Source: Agrocybe praecox (taxonomy: Eukaryota > Basidiomycota > Agaricomycetes > Agaricales > Agrocybaceae). Taken from it: a DNA stretch of 64,000 nt. The position numbers were made by a program, and so were the translations under genes. The DNA lies in assembly GCA_964017145.1 (NCBI GenBank), contig OZ024850.1, positions 3,325,618 to 3,389,617 on the forward strand. Direction: 5' to 3'. Below the pieces are notes generated by a model. The model ran no database searches. It was not told the origin of the DNA and saw nothing but the letters and a program-made list of their open reading frames with translations. Positions 32,111 to 46,364 of the stretch are shown here, piece after piece; position 1 is the stretch's first letter; each line of letters begins with the position of its first letter.

Positions 32111-35100
32111 CCGGAGCGTACAGTAGTGTTCGAAGGTATGCCGCTGAGTTTCCCTACATTATATATTAGTACTTACTTGAATCTACATCAGGGGCATATA
32201 AGATACGACATCAGACCAGAGTTAATCGAAGTTCCTTCAATGTAGCCTAAAAAGACTAAGAAGCCCTAGTGCGCAACTCTTGTTCTGCCATGACAAATGG
32301 AATGGTGGAAGTACTAGAAAAAAGGGATGGGAGCCCACAAGCTGAAATTTTCGACTGACATCAGAGCTTGAATCAAGTTTATAAGTATAGATGTCGAGCT
32401 TGAACGTTTCATTGGCCCGGGCCACCCGCGGTGGTTAGCTTTTGCTCGAACTCCCACGTCTGATCATATGAGCAGTTTTCCAGATCTCCTATAGTCTCCC
32501 GCTCGGTGATCCATGCTTTTTCATACTGTCTCTCTGCATATGTGAAGTTCTTGCTTTCCACAATTTCTGTCTAATCCGCTTTCTTTGGCCCTCCCCAGCT
32601 GGGCCTGCGTACCCTATGATCTATCAAGCTTTTGCCATGTCAATTTCGGGACCCCGTTGCTTTTTTCCATGGAATATTATTGCTTAAAAATCAGAGAATA
32701 TACAACTTCGATGACTCCTAGGCCTTCCCGTCCGAGTAATCGACAAGGCTGGTACGAGCGAAAATTCTGGATCAACCGAAAATGAGTCCATAGATCGACA
32801 GTGAGAATTATGCTAGGGACAGCGGCTGAGCAGGCTCAGAACGGTCAAGCTGTCGATATCTAATCAATGTCTAATTTTTCGGAGATGTGGCGTTGATGAT
32901 GAGCGCGCAAGAGCGAATTTTATCAAGAGCGACAGCTACGAAAACGGCGCGAAAGAATCAGCATTTCCACGCTCATTTCGCTGATTCTTTCCTTCTGTGA
33001 CTTCCCTGTCACATCAGAAATTTATAACGGCGTATCACGGCATGTCAACATAGTTCGTACTCCGCCTAGTAAGGCCCATCAAGGCCGCTAAGCGTCTCTG
33101 TCGACGATGACGGTCTAAAAACAAGGCATAGGGCAAACTACAATACATATTCCTGCTCAAATATGTCCCAAATTGATTCAGGATTATTCTATGTATAATT
33201 TACTAAGACTTTAGCACCGTACCCCTTGTGTACCCCAAAATAGATTAAATTTTACGAAACAGAAGCATCGTGGATATGCTTATATTCTCCCCGTGTCAGA
33301 GCCTGTCAATGTCTGCTTGGTATAGTGTTTATTCTCTCGAAATCATTGAGTCTTTTTGACTCCGTGAGGCCTATAATTCTAACCTCCTTCGCTTAATCTT
33401 TTTTTTTTTTTTTTTGTATTTCCCAATTTCAAAGTTACAAAAATTCAATAAATACGACATTTAAAGCGATGACATACATGACTTGAAAACTATCCACATT
33501 AGGTACAAAAGGAAACTTTTTTTTCATTAGTAGCCACTGAAATCCATCAAACGATGGCCACTGACTTGTACAATTCAACTTGGTGAGATTTCAATGTACC
33601 GGCAACGAAGAGCAGCGCTCGGCATTTGAGGCTTCTGTCAAAAATTAGCTTCGAATCCGTGGGAATGCTGACAAAACTTTGGGCCGATTTACCAGCAAGG
33701 CTTTCTTTCAGCAACGACGACGACGGCAGATGGCTTGTTATTTGCCCTCCCGCTTCCTCCGTATCAAGCCTTCCATTTCCTACGTACCCGTGCTATCCAT
33801 TCACTGCATGTTTCTTGTTCGCTTGTTTCTGAGTTCATTCGCCGCCCTTCACGCATTCTGAATCCCAATTCCTCTGCCAACAGCTACAACAACAAATGCT
33901 CAAACCTAGAATTTTGTCTGTCCACATAATTGAGATGATACCAAGACTGGATGGCGAGACTCAATACTTGCAACTGGGACTCGTACGATAGGTTCAGCAA
34001 ATATACTTGTTCGTTCAATGTCGTCCCTCTCCCAAAAGCTGTAGTGCCTCTGCTATTCACGCCTTCTCGTTTTCTCTCTCATCGATTTCGGTAAAGATCG
34101 GACTGGATATGTATGGGTCGAAAATTTTTAAGGATGGGGCGTCGGTTGGTGAAACCGTTGTCGAGGAGGGAGAACTTGGCTTTGACACAGCGGAACCTAG
34201 GGGTTTTTGTTTCATCCAACACGCTCAGGAATTCCTATGAGGGAAGGACAAGAAGGTTGAGTGGGACGACGGATGTGCAGCAAGACAATACGGAGCTGCG
34301 TCTGCAAGCGAGCAGTACGTTTGTCGTTTGAGGGCCTAGATGGGCGCAGGTGGGTAAGGGCGACTTTGTGCGCATGTGAGTGTTTATCCTAATGAGTAGC
34401 TTGAATGGCTGGCCGTCTCGGTACTGCTTCTCATAGGTCGCCTTACATCGCCTTCAACACAACTACATAGAGGTGAATCAACGTACGGTTCACGCGCATT
34501 CTGTGGGTGCTAATTAAATCGTATTTCGAAGGAATCGATAATGATCGTGTGAGCGACAAATGCTGATAAAGTTCAGAGGGAAAGCTCAACGTTGATGCAC
34601 TCGATTTGTTGCAGATCCTTCTGCCACTAGATGCGTATCCTATCTATTTTTTAATACTACATTTCGTTTTGTTTGCTTTCGTGTGATTTATTTCCTTTCA
34701 TATTCATCTGCACACCTTTGCTATTATGACCCTCTTGGATAACCGGTTTGATGTATTGCACCCCCACCCCCTACAAACCTCAATCGCACTCTCTTCCGCT
34801 CACATCCAGGCCCGATATATGGTGAATTCATCGAGTCGTTCACACCTATTTCTCTTTCTGAGAATATGGTTATCAGATTCGTCGACAAGTTGACCATAAA
34901 TCACAGGGTCTGGTTTGTTGAGTGCGAGTCGCAGTTATCGAATATCCGCGACAGAGAGAGCTTCACCTTCCATTCGAATGAGCTCCAAGTTGACACTAGT
35001 TGGTCAACATATGTTCGCTCCCTCATTTTATCTTACCTTTCCTCTTGGATCTAGACGTTGGAGGTAGGTTGGAGCTCGGACGGCAATGATAGTATTTGAT

Positions 35101-35394
35101 ATCTCTGCTTTACTTTTATGTATCTACGGTGGGGGGAATCAATACGTAAAGTTGGTGCAATCATTTGTTATACAGCCGATGTCCCTATTCTTTGATGGAT
35201 ACATCTAGATGCAGTGCGATTCGATAGATGGCGAACCCAGACTATAAGCCAACGTCTAGAGAAGAGAGGACTACAGGGTGTGTGACGTCAGCCACAGATG
35301 ATTCCATTATTGTCTGCGACTAACCCTTCCAATGTAACTCTCGTCGTGAGTACTTGAGTATCCATCCCTCTACCTATCTTCTCCAGAGTCGTCC
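32111..35394. other. Gene-poor region
   Basis: Upstream of the split gene I find no protein I can support. Open frames near 33626-33930 and 34007-34331 overlap one another in different frames and have no family features. A run of about 18 T lies at 33400-33416. A segment near 34799 (CGCTCACATCCAGGCCC) recurs in variant form near 45711 and 56991 and belongs to the dispersed repeats of this half of the window. Confidence 0.4.
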
Positions 35395-36515
35395 CGCCGT
35401 CGCTGTTCGGTTACTTTACTTTCGGAGATGTCGAGATTAATTCTGCCAGCGAGGCTTCGTCTACGTCTGCCCGCCCGTTCACTCTCCTGTACCATGTCCT
35501 CGTGATAGCGACGGCGGGCCACGTTCTTTTTTTTCTAATCCCTTCTCCATCCGTAGACGCCCAGCCTCCGTACTCCCTTATTCCAAGAGATATATGCTTG
35601 TGACATGCATTACGCTAGGGATGGATGGATGGCCAAATGCGCGAGGTGATAACGACGCGAAGATGTGGTTGAATTAATGGGTTTAGCGCGGGGAGAGGGT
35701 GGGTGACTTACGACGACTCAATGCCGCGGCGCTTACCTATTTCGTGCTTCCTGCGTCGTTCATAAGTCGTTCAATTGCTAACCATGGTGTAGCCTCTTAC
35801 GCCCTTTGTTCGCTACTTCTCTGATCCTCCGTATGCTGCATCGTCCTGTTTTCTGGTTGCCAGTTATCTCTGGGGGTTGCTGGTGGATGTACATTCGATT
35901 TATGAAGAGAAGTTGAGGCGGCGGTGGATGCATCTGCGATGAAGTAGACGTGTACAGTGGATCTGACGAAAAACTTGTGTACAGGATTGGATTGGACTGG
36001 ATGGAGCTGAACTTGTAGACGGGCTGCTGGCGGCACCTAGAGGCGACCATGTATTGATGACTGACGCGCAATGGCGGAGTTCGATCCGAATTCCTAAAGG
36101 TTGGATGAATGGATGGATCAATCAATCAATACCCTCGAAGTTTTCCTTATGACGCTCATTCAGAGGACGTAGCTGCGCATGCATGTGCATTTTCGGAAAA
36201 TAACAGGAAATGCAGTTTTCTCGCTCATTTAGCGAGTCTGTTTCTTTCTATTTTCCATATTATGGAAGGCATCCATGTGCACGCTTCCTCTGTCGGCATG
36301 TGTCTTGTATGGAAAATCCTGTGCTAATATTCCTCCTACCATCGCTCGGTTTCATTGGATATGCGCAGACGACTGTGGCTCCTTTTGTTACTTATGCCCG
36401 TTCTCATTTCTTTCCAGAGTCCATCAGGACTTCCGTGTTCGGCTTGGCTCTCGCTCGATCTGCTGTCGCAGTTCAGTTAACCTCGGGGACGCCGGAGATT
36501 AATACTGCCAACGAG
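35395..36515. repeat. Dispersed long repeat, family A, copy 1
   Basis: Similar blocks occur in the same order at 54598-55905, for example CTGATCCTCCGTATGCTGCA at 35821 and about 55375, GCATGCATGTGCATTTTCGG near 36177 and 55679, and CTCGCTCGATCTGCTGTCGC near 36451 and 55844. Identity is interrupted by many indels. No frame is conserved between copies, so it is probably non-coding. Confidence 0.75.
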
Positions 36516-38959
36516 GTTCTTCCTGCCCTGTCTTTCACTCCCTTACGACGACGAACCATCGTCGTTGTTCTTCTTCCGGCCCTTCTTTATAGCCAACACC
36601 CATGTCTTCCGCGTTCTCTATGGACCCTGAAGACAACTTCTCATTCTCAAATGTTGCGTCTCCCGGCTCTTCTATAAACCTAGCGCCAAGCTTCCCATCC
36701 ACGGATTAACCTGTCCAACGTTTTCTTTTGAGCGTGCACTTTTCCGGATTGTTATGCCCTTTACTCGCATCTCTCGATCCCAAATTCAAATCAATCCATC
36801 CAACGGGAGTTACGAGACGGCGACGACGCCAAGGTTCGAGGATTTATAACAACACGAAGAAATGGGATGGGTTCATAAGTACGGGGGTGGTGACGACCTA
36901 CGGCTGGCTGGCAATGGCTGAGTATTTTCCCATTCTCCGTCGAAAGCCGCCGTTGTGCCCTGCGTTCGCTTTTCACTGTGTACACTCGATGCGTAGGTGT
37001 GAGAAGGATGCTGACTATGTCTGATGTATCGGAAGTGAAGGACTGAGCTCAAGGAGATGTGTGCAGTGGTTTTGATGGAAGACGTGCAAATGGGTGGGGC
37101 TGGGTGAATGCATGGGTGGAGTGGAGTTGAAGAGGAAGAGGGACGAAGAACAAGTCACGAATAAGGAATGTTCTCGTAAACGCTGGAAACTTACTCTGGG
37201 GATTCGATGGATAGCGGATGGGGCGGTTTGACGTCGATTGGAGTTTTCGATAGCCCTGCGCGGCTGATGATATGGGGAGACGGAGTTGGGATGCACAATG
37301 TTAATGCATAATGAGGGGTACCGGTAGATGGCTGGATGAATGGTTCGGCATTCGAGCGAGAGGTTTATGCACTGGGTTCTTTCTAGAGTTTGTATCTTCT
37401 TTCTCATTGTTATATCTGTACCCGGAGTCCAAGAAGCAGATGTGTACTGTAGACATACAATTGAGTGTTCCCTCTAATTTCTTAAAGTTGTGACTCGACT
37501 CTGGGATATCCTGCGATCTGCAGAGTTGTGCCTTGATCTATGGAGGAAATATGTTGAATGTCGCCATGGCCGATAACCGTCGGAGTTGAATTCGATTCGG
37601 GGATGTCGGACCCGATGCCAGCGATGCAATTTCACTGCTTGCTTTCCTTTCATTCGTGCGCGACGACTGCGACTTGCTCTCCCCATCATCTTGCGCGCCA
37701 CTTACTCTCGATGCTTGGTTTTTTACCCCCACGTCAATAGCACTCCGAAGACATTGATAATCGCGGTGCACGATTGATTGTTATTCCTCCATCTAGATTC
37801 TACAGTATCCAGACCTCAATTCCTTCGAGCCCTCCGCGCCTTTTGATTTGCGATTTAAACGACATGGGTGGGGGTCGCTCGTATTCATATTTAACATGGT
37901 ATGGATACTGGAATCTAGATGGATGGGATCAGTGAAATGTGTATGGGTGACGAAGCGTGCTGTTGCGTGCGAGGGGACGGTGGGGGAAAGGGGAAAGGGT
38001 TGATTCCATATTACTATGTTGAACATCACGGCCAAGGATCTGGCAACTTGAATGCCTTCCGCGATCCTGAGTGCCATTTTCCTTCTCCCTTCCAATCCCT
38101 TACACATCAAACGACTCGAATGGATCCAAGTGGATGGGTACAAGCTTCAATGATGACGTAAAATACTTGGAGGGATAAACTTGTGTTCCCCCAAGTCGCA
38201 TCGAACCGCAGTTTCGTCAGTTGCTGCAAGTCGGTTGGGATGTGTTTTCTACATCTTGCTCGACAATGTATATCCATCCACATCCATGTCCAAATGAGCC
38301 GGGTGGGAGGCAGAGTTTGGAATAGTGGGGACGAGGAGCCGTCTACGGCTGGCTATGGTTGACCCCGCTACGCATTCTCCCACTCTCCTGCTTCATGCGT
38401 CGTTGACTAATCCTGTCAATATTTGCCATCAATACCGGAGCTCTCTATGTTCTCTGCTTCTCCATTTTTTCGTCCTCTGTTCGTCTCTTTCTCTATTTCT
38501 ATCGTCATGCCTGACCCTGGGACGGCGCAGTGCATTTTGCTTTGGTCAAGAAGTGCATGATATAACATGTTTCTCTTCTGTGTTATCTTTGGCGTTGTCA
38601 TGCTTCCAGTTGAGCTCTCTGAGCCTGGTTGGGTGGTTAATATCGTATTTGACGAGATAGAACGTTGGAAAATGAAGAATTGATGACTGTGATGCGTGTT
38701 GGCTGAAGCTGGATGGATTCTTCGCGGAGTGGAATTGGAAAAGACGACATCTAAAGCCATCCTCCCTCTCTCTTCGCGGAACTTTCCTGCGTACAATTAG
38801 CAGCAATCTTTTAATTTGTCACGCTCTCTGTTAAGGACTCTATAACTTTTCACTTTGAACAAATCGCTTGGAAAATAATGCCAATTTTTTCTGGGTGCGT
38901 TAATGCTACACTATATATGAGAGCCTTATATGATATCGTACTCATAATCCGGATCCTTA
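36516..38959. other. Repeat-related, gene-poor DNA
   Basis: Open frames on both strands overlap heavily and none has family features. Fragments such as CCCCCAAGTCGCATCGAA near 38191 resemble pieces of the repeat families at 41586, 45061 and 56291. Short GATGGATG runs are common. I read this as degenerate repeat DNA. Confidence 0.4.
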
Positions 38960-40372
38960 TCAGGTGTAACCGCAGCGTGCTGAGAAGGTATGGTTGGTTA
39001 ATGTCCAGGAAACCGGTGGTGCGATCATATTTACCTCTGGATTATTTTCCACTAGCCGTCCTGACTGATAGATGATTTCAGATGGATCCGGATTTCGTAA
39101 TGCTTTGCGTCCATTGAGCCTTCCCGCGTCTTAAAATCAGCAAAAATAGCGGAGTAGCTTATAACATACGAAGCAAATAGAGAATTGGATAGCACTATGA
39201 TTTCGACTATCAGTGACCTACTAATAGCGGAATTTTGAGGTACTTACATCGTTCAAAGATCACGTACATCCCAAACCAGGCGTCTAGTAGTAACTTGAGT
39301 CAATATTTACGCGAAGGGACGGAGCGACGTGTAACTTGCAATTCTGTGGGACTATAAGAAACTTGAAAAAATTATGAGTTCCTTATACAAGGTAGTGATT
39401 TTATAAGGCGGTATGTACACATATAAGAGTGGCCATTCCTGTCATGCTGGTTATCATTCCGGTATCTGACTCACAGTTGTCCATTATGATCAAATAAGAA
39501 GAAAAATCTATAAATTTACTCACGCAGTGTCCATGCCACAATTCTATTTATCATAGCTGAGGTTCTTAAAGGACATCAAATTAAAGATCTGTCAAAAAAT
39601 CGGAGACTCACTGCTTATTCCCGCTTGACCTTTGTGCGAGCTTTAAATGATATGTTAGAAGGATGGCGAGGACAGAGTCAATGACAGCTCCTAAGGACAT
39701 CATGAGGTCAAACATCCACTTCCATTTCTTCTCAGAAGTGATTATTGAATGATCAATTGCCCCTATAATTGCTACTCCAATGGTCGACCCCGCTCTAACC
39801 GTTGAAAAAATCCAGCACACAATCGGAATTATCAGTCCACCGCTTATAATCCTCAGCCTGTAAGTGACAAGGAACTCAAGACGTTTTCAAAATCGATAGA
39901 AATAGAATGAAAAATATGGAAAAATACCTGTACAATTGTGGTGATTGCTGCACTAAAAAGTAGTGACACAATGTAAGGGGGTGTAAAAGCCGATATTGCC
40001 TCTGGATTTCCCCATGATTGCACTCCGATGATGTAGCCTACATTCCAAGAAGCTATACAGTGTATGAGCTCGCAAAGCCTACGTCCGGATGAGCTTGGAG
40101 CATTGGATGTAACTATCAATATTCACCACACAGATAGAACCTGGACCTCACGGTAAGCGCATATTAAAACCATTCGTGTTCAAAGATAAAGGTTTTACGA
40201 TGCATACCATAATTTTTATTCGTTTTCTATCCCCAGGGAAATTAGTAAAATAGTGGTAGCCCTGAATGGTACAGATGCCGAAAAGCACAGTGGAAACGAA
40301 AAGTGAAATGAGCAGAACCCCGACTGTGCTATGAACGCCATATAGCGGTACTACATCATATGCGTCGGGCAT
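38960..40372 (-). CDS. DUF6534-family multi-pass membrane protein
   Basis: The minus-strand gene starts at 40372 with MPDAYDVVPLYGVHSTVGVL and ISLFVSTVLFGICTIQGYHY, the usual first helix region of the Agaricomycete DUF6534 family (seven-helix proteins of unknown function). Downstream exons show FTPPYIVSLLFSAAITTIVQ, IIPIVCWIFSTVRAGSTIGV, the helix MFDLMMSLGAVIDSVLAILL, then TSAMINRIVAWTL, TGMITSMTGMATLIC, LLDAWFGMYVIFER, LSNSLFAS and LNGRKALRNPDPSEI. The last two are the family's SNSLLASLNxR hallmark. The stop is a TGA at 38960-38962. Several introns are consistent with GT-AG sites. The exon or exons just after codon 50 (40060-40170) are the least certain: LQAHPDVGFASSY fits poorly and may be mis-spliced or mutated. 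A sensory or receptor-like role is sometimes guessed for the family, without proof. Confidence 0.8.
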
Positions 40373-43300
40373 GATCGTACGAATTTTATGAAAGCGTTAG
40401 GACGACGACTTTATAGCAGCTTGACCGGAATTCTCGATCCGACATCTGCATCAACAGTCACTAAATTGTATATGACGGCCCCCGGTAATCTGCAATCACT
40501 TGAAACGCACCCAGAATATGACGTGTGATTGCCTTGAGAGATAACATAGTCATAATCTATATGAGTTGTTATACGATCCAGCGAGACTGTGCTCGTTGTG
40601 ACTCTACCCACCGCGCCCAGTAACTTGCTTATGCTATTAATTCCACTTGACTGTACGTAGCTTTGCATTGAGCCTTCTCGTGTTTACCTGTGAGATGCAT
40701 CACAGAACTGCATCATCACATCCGGGATGCTCCCAGATCACTATCTTTATCTGCAATAAATAGAAAATCTGTCGTTGAATACAAGATTCGAAGCAAAACT
40801 ATGGGAAGCAATTCTTATATTGAGAAGAACCCCTGATCTATCCGAAGTCGGATGTCAAATAGCCACGCCAGTTGAATTACATAGTATCGTTCTCTCGCTG
40901 TTCTTCACAAACTTGACGTTTCCAAGAGCATGCAGCTACTCAACTATCTACGCCAAGATTTAAAATAGTATGGGACATCTACAAATAGCTGGGACGCACT
41001 TCGGACACTTCAATGTGCTGTGCCATCAATGCCGTTCATTTAGTCCGACGTCGGAGTTTTGACATTAAGCTCGGGGATAATGTCGGTTCTTTCCCGCACG
41101 CCTCAGCGAAGGCGATGCTTTGTTAATCTGTCAGATATCTTGCACAAAATAGCGCGAGTGCACTGCTGAATAGGGAACATTATTCTCCTACGCAAATAGT
41201 ACAAATGAAAGACTAAAGTACATACGCCGAGGTTCTCGTTGAACGTGCCCGAATTCCGAAATGCAATATCGAACCTCCGACGGCCTGGCGGAGTTTGATT
41301 AAGTTTGGGAATGTGACATGTCGGATTCAATGCCAGCAAGCAAAGTTAAGCAACGACGACTTGCTCTCCGTGCGCCATTCTCTCGTTCTTGCTTCCCATT
41401 TTTCTCCTTCTGCGTGCCTCTCTCATCTTACTGCGCGGTGCTTACCCTCTTTCTCGTTCTCTCGATTCCGCGGTGCTGTCCTTTTTCTTTGGGCCGTCAC
41501 ACATCACACAACCCAAAAGAGCTATATTGGATGGGTAGGCTCGAGGGATTCACTACTGGGGGGATTTCGAAGGGACAATGTGTTCCCCGAAAGTCGCCTG
41601 TATCCTTTGCCCTTGTTCTTTATTTGTTTCCTTTCTCAGACCGCGTAACTTCTCGTTTGGCCTGGGGATTCGAATGGTTCAAATCATCGACGGTAGGGGT
41701 GGAACATGGGATGCACAATACGGCGCGTTGAGTAACCGCTTTCATTGAGAGTGCTGGAGGGTGGTGATAATGGGATTAAAGCTAGGATCGTGATGGGTGC
41801 ATTGATCAGGTGGGGTTGCGATGCCATCGATGATGCATGATGTCGGAGGATGGCTCTGTCCTCAACTCTCTGAAGTTCGGATGGTGTTGCGTCCAATCGA
41901 AAATGGAGCTGATTCGGATGAGATGGATATGGATGGGCAAGGGAAGAGACGGGGGGGGCCGTTTTTGATCGTCTGGGTTGGCATTGACTGCAGGGAGGTG
42001 CATCATGTATCATGCATATGTCATGCTTGACAATAGGATTGATGATCGCGGGGTATGGCTCAGAGAACATGTAGCAGTCCTCAGCGTCAAGCCATTAATT
42101 CATGCTACTGATCATCGCTGGAACTCGGGATCGTATCCGTATGTTCTCAGGTTCGTCTGCTCACATTATTCTCGCATTTCGTTTCGTTTCTTCTTATTCT
42201 TCATCCATCTCTCTTTATTCACAACTCCCACTTCACTTCACCCTTCAGTCATAGTGCTCCGCTCACCAGCTCACAACCAGGCCTCGGCCTGGCCGCTATT
42301 CGAGTCCTTCTGCACATTTATCTTTTGTGTTGGATTCGATGACACTGCATGCCTGCTTACCCAAGGCCTGGTCAGTCGAGTGTGGGCGACATGGGTTATC
42401 CGATTGCATCAGGGCTGGATGGCTAGACACGGAATAGTCACGATGCGGAGACAACAACTGGGCTCAGTGGTGCTATGTCTGTGGTCTCGACATCGCTCCT
42501 CTATTCTAACGAAGTCTTGCCATCCATGGCCTCGTGCTCTCCGTTCCAAGATCATGTCTGGGAACACCGTGCACTGAAATAAGATGGAGTCCCTCGGTTT
42601 TTTATTCCCCCTTCGTTTTCGCCCTTGTTTCGCATACGCATCTACGTATTGGAGTAATTCTGCACTTCAGTCAGATTTGTATTATATGTTTATTGTATAT
42701 GAGATAGACGAACAACACTGAGCATGAGTTTATTGTTTGTTCTTTCTATACCCCTTGCGCCGGCTAAATCACCGACATTTAAACTTGGAGTTGTAGAGAT
42801 GTTACTCTGGAAATGAACGTGCTTTGCACGCGTTGAGTAATTATGATAAATGCAGAAGATTCTTCCATGCTTTTTGTATTTACACTACGGCAACCCGACC
42901 AAAATAAAAAAGATAATAAGGACAAAAGAACCGCCTGCGTACAAATTCATTTGACTCCATGCAGATTGTGCTTGATATGGGTCTGTAATTGTTTTCCTCG
43001 CTGGGTGTGTACCGGCCAAACTTGTCTCGTATACCCGGAGTGCGCATAAATACGAGTCAAGTTTGGGGGAATGAAGCAGAGCAAGCAACCAACACGACTA
43101 CGTTGTTAAACTTCTTCGTCCGAGGCTCCTAACCATATTCGTCTATATTCAACATTGCAATGAATCATAAACATCACCCACATGTCATCATCTTATTCCA
43201 CACTCATCCAATATGTCATATCAAGATAACATTCAGCACCGTCTTTGATCACTTCCTTTCACGCTATTGAGCCGCATATCGGCACAGCGTATCGGGCGCT

Positions 43301-44670
43301 TTTACCCGCTGCCGCTTCCCCGCCACTTCAGGTTCATTCGACGTGATACCGACGAGGACGAGCGGGCCCAACGGGATGGAACGGGACGCATCATCGATAG
43401 GATACTGACAAGATGGCTCAGACTAGTAGCGCAGATAACACGCCAGATTTCGGATGTTGAAGACAAGGCGAGGGGGGTGCAGGAAGATTCTGCTCCAGCG
43501 AAATGGACCTTGCTGGAGAAATCAGGTGTTCGGTCTCTGGGAGGTCGCAGAAGGGCACTGTTGTAATTAACCCGGATTGAATTCCACCTCTGATAGCTTT
43601 TGGGAGGTGCTATCATCACAAATTAATTGTACTTATTTTACATTTAAGTTTGTATATTCTACTTTTGTTGCTACTACATACATGAGTACAGTGTACGACC
43701 CAAGTAAAAAATATATAGCTCATTTCTTCGAGCCGGCCCTCGGCACATTTTTCGTTTGGTTTCTTCGTTGGGCTTGATGAGTTTCCGGTGGATTAAGTAA
43801 CTTAACTGTGTCTCTATAACTTGCATCCGATACCTCACTCGCATGCCAGTGCATACCTTGCACGATCGTCCAGGTCCTTCTGCTTTTTCTTGCTCCTGCT
43901 AAATATGTTTCTAATTAAAATTCCGAAGTTGGTAAATCACATTCATAATACATAAGTGAGGAAGTGAGGAAGTGACGGGAAATGAGTTGGAGTCTAGTCG
44001 CTATTTCGGTTCGAGTACGCTAAGTGGGCGAATTCCATGAGAATGCCGCTGCCCTGCCGATGATCTAATCCGAAATCGGAGTTAAGATGTTGAGTTGGGT
44101 CGGCCCGAGGGCCTCGGGTTTGATTTGATTGATTGATGCCAGCGACGACGACGACGATGTTTCCTTCCTATTTTTTTTTTGCTTGTCACGCTCCACAAAC
44201 CAAATTAACTACGGCGGTTGCATGGCGGTACGCGATAGAGCTCGAGAGACTTCGTGCCCTTTCGCGATAAAGTGTAAACATCGACCTCCAGGCCAAGCTC
44301 GGACAACTCCTTCGGAGCCTCCAGATCTTCGTGAGCCACACGGGTCTGGCTCGATGTAACCTAGGCTTCAGGTAGAGGCGAACAGCGCTTAACGTTCAAC
44401 GTGAACGTCTGGAGACATGGAAGGACTGATTTAGGTACGCCACTGGCATGGATGGTGGCCATATAGCGGAAGAGGATGAGGATGGATGGGCAGCCAGGGG
44501 AGGACTTGCACTCAGTGTTCGCCAGCGATATTACCCAAATGATGACATCCCTCTCGCTGTGCATTCCACACGATATTGCCATGGCGTTCAGTTTCCCCTA
44601 CTCCCATAATTTACGGCGCTCGCTCATGCGTTCGTTCGTTCGTTAGATTCTGCATTACCTTCCTCCTCTC
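40373..44670. other. Gene-poor region with repeat fragments
   Basis: No gene supported. A 199-codon frame at 41978-42577 and a 99-codon frame at 43267-43566 have no domain or splice support. TCCGACGTCGGA, a perfect 12-bp palindrome, lies at 41044-41055 and recurs at 54017-54028. Sequence near 41380-41600 resembles the repeat DNA near 63400-63500, read on the other strand in part. Confidence 0.4.
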
Positions 44671-45463
44671 AAAGAACCAGAATCATGGATGTGTACGATC
44701 GAGGGAATTACGAGATATCCCCGCAACTCGCATTTACCCTTAGGACCTTTCCGAGTGTGCGTTTTCTACGTCGTCGCAGAACTCCCCCAGTTTACCGCCT
44801 ACCCATCCAGATCCCTGCTTCTTGATCCTTTTCCTTTTCCTTTTTATAGTGCGTAACTTCTTTCGTTCGTACCAGGTCTCGATAGGCAGCGACAAATGAA
44901 TAGTTTGCGATTGTTGGATGTGGCGACATATGATGAGTGAGGCCGATGATGGTGTAGGATCAATAAGGGAGTGGGAATGGACAAGATGATCGAACCTCCG
45001 GACGCGAGGAGGATGCACGGTGTTGCGAACATCCTCAACTTGGATTGGAAATACGACGCCTCCCCGCAAGTCGCATATACCCTTTCCCAAGGCCCTGCGT
45101 CGCCATCCAGAAACCTCGACATGTATAGCCCGCACATATATCTCCTTGTTCCCTCTTTTCCTCCTCATTATATATATAATGATAGTGTGAGCGTCGAATA
45201 TAGAGTTGGATGCGCAGGCGGGCAATTCAACGAGGGGGAGATCCAGCTGGGCGCGACATCGCTCAGGAACCTTGACGTTGACCACGCATAGTATGGATAT
45301 CACGTATCGGAAAGGGACACGGGTGGATAGGTGGGCATACATGGAATTGAGCTCAGCGGAAGTGGGCAATGCTATGTCAACGATGCTCGATCCCTCATGT
45401 GTTCGCTATATATTTTTTAGTTCATCGGTGCCCCTCCTCTTTTTCTCTTCCAGGTTCGTACTG
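44671..45463. repeat. Dispersed long repeat, family B, copy 1
   Basis: Closely matches 55907-56693, from AAAGAACCAGAATCATGGAT to AGGTTCGTACT. Long stretches are near identical, such as AACCTCCGGACGCGAGGAGG near 44993 and 56223. The 209-codon minus frame at 44740-45369 is broken in the second copy by indels, so I treat the block as non-coding. Confidence 0.85.
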
Positions 45464-46100
45464 TAACCGGCAAACCTGACCATTCGCTAGATTAGATTAG
45501 ATTATCACGTGCATGTATCATTTGCCAGTTTCGGCCTCTTACCAGAATGACCATCGCTTCTTCCTCCTCCACCATGTCGTGCAGTTCTGCCGTCTCCAGT
45601 ACTAGAACTTTCGTATTTCCTTTTCGATTCTCTTCATTTTTATTTTCTTATATTGGGCTCATTTAAACATCTCTTATCCTCATTTTGCTTTCATTGTGCG
45701 GCGTCTTGTCCGCTCACATCCAAACCCTGACTTAGGCGCTCCTCGAATCCTTCACCTTTTCTCTCTATCTGAAAGAATAGGTGTCGACTTTGATCGATTC
45801 TTTGAAAGATGCTAACCGGGGTCTGTTTATTTGAGCGCGAGGACCGGGCTAGAAGGCTGGGATTCAGGATAATCATGAGTCAGAGATATTATTATTGAGC
45901 TCATTAGTACTTGCGCTTTCTTGTCTGTGTCCTCTTCATCGTTGGCAAGTCCTAAACCCTAATTAAGATTATATTTTACCCAATGGGCGAATGTTTCCTC
46001 GATGTTCCTATTCGTCAAAGCATACACATAAAATTGTGGAAGGTATCTGATAGATCACCAAATAATAGCCAAGTTGTGTAGTATGCTTCCGGACAAGGCC
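45464..46100. other. Repeat-flanking DNA
   Basis: TTATTATTGAGCTCATTAGT at about 45889 recurs at about 56725, extending the family B similarity after a gap. No gene seen. Confidence 0.45.
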
Positions 46101-46364
46101 TTCAGAGTCGCTCGGTCTGGAAGGAAGCAATTGAAAAGAAGAAATAAATATAACGCAACCAGAATGAGAGGCTCCTCAAGTATTTGACGTCCGAATCTAT
46201 CCATACCCCGTCATACTACAACTGTACATGATCAAGTCCGACACTTCTTGTTTACGAACAAAAAGGTGTGTGGCAAGACTGGAAGGAGATATTGTTTCGG
46301 GGTCTGGATGTGAGCATGGCATGAAACATAGCGGAGGAATACAAAAAAATGATGAAAGACAGAC
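46101..46364. repeat. Dispersed repeat, family C, copy 1
   Basis: Matches 63737-64000 over its whole visible length with few differences, for example TTCAGAGTCGCTCGGTCTGG at both starts and TTTCGGGGTCTGGATGTGAG near 46295 and 63925. The other copy runs off the window edge, so the full length is unknown. Confidence 0.85.

Noticed and set aside
33400..33416. Poly-T run as a retroposon tail
   Set aside because: No SINE/LINE body or target duplication could be identified around it.
36210..36677. 155-codon frame
   Set aside because: It runs through repeat family A and is not preserved in the copy at 54598-55905.
41978..42577. 199-codon frame
   Set aside because: Composition is Ser/His/Arg/Trp mixed without domains, inside repeat-related gene-poor DNA; no splice or promoter context.
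44740..45369. 209-codon minus-strand frame as a gene
   Set aside because: It lies in repeat family B; in the second copy (55907-56693) small indels break the same frame, so no selection on protein is evident.
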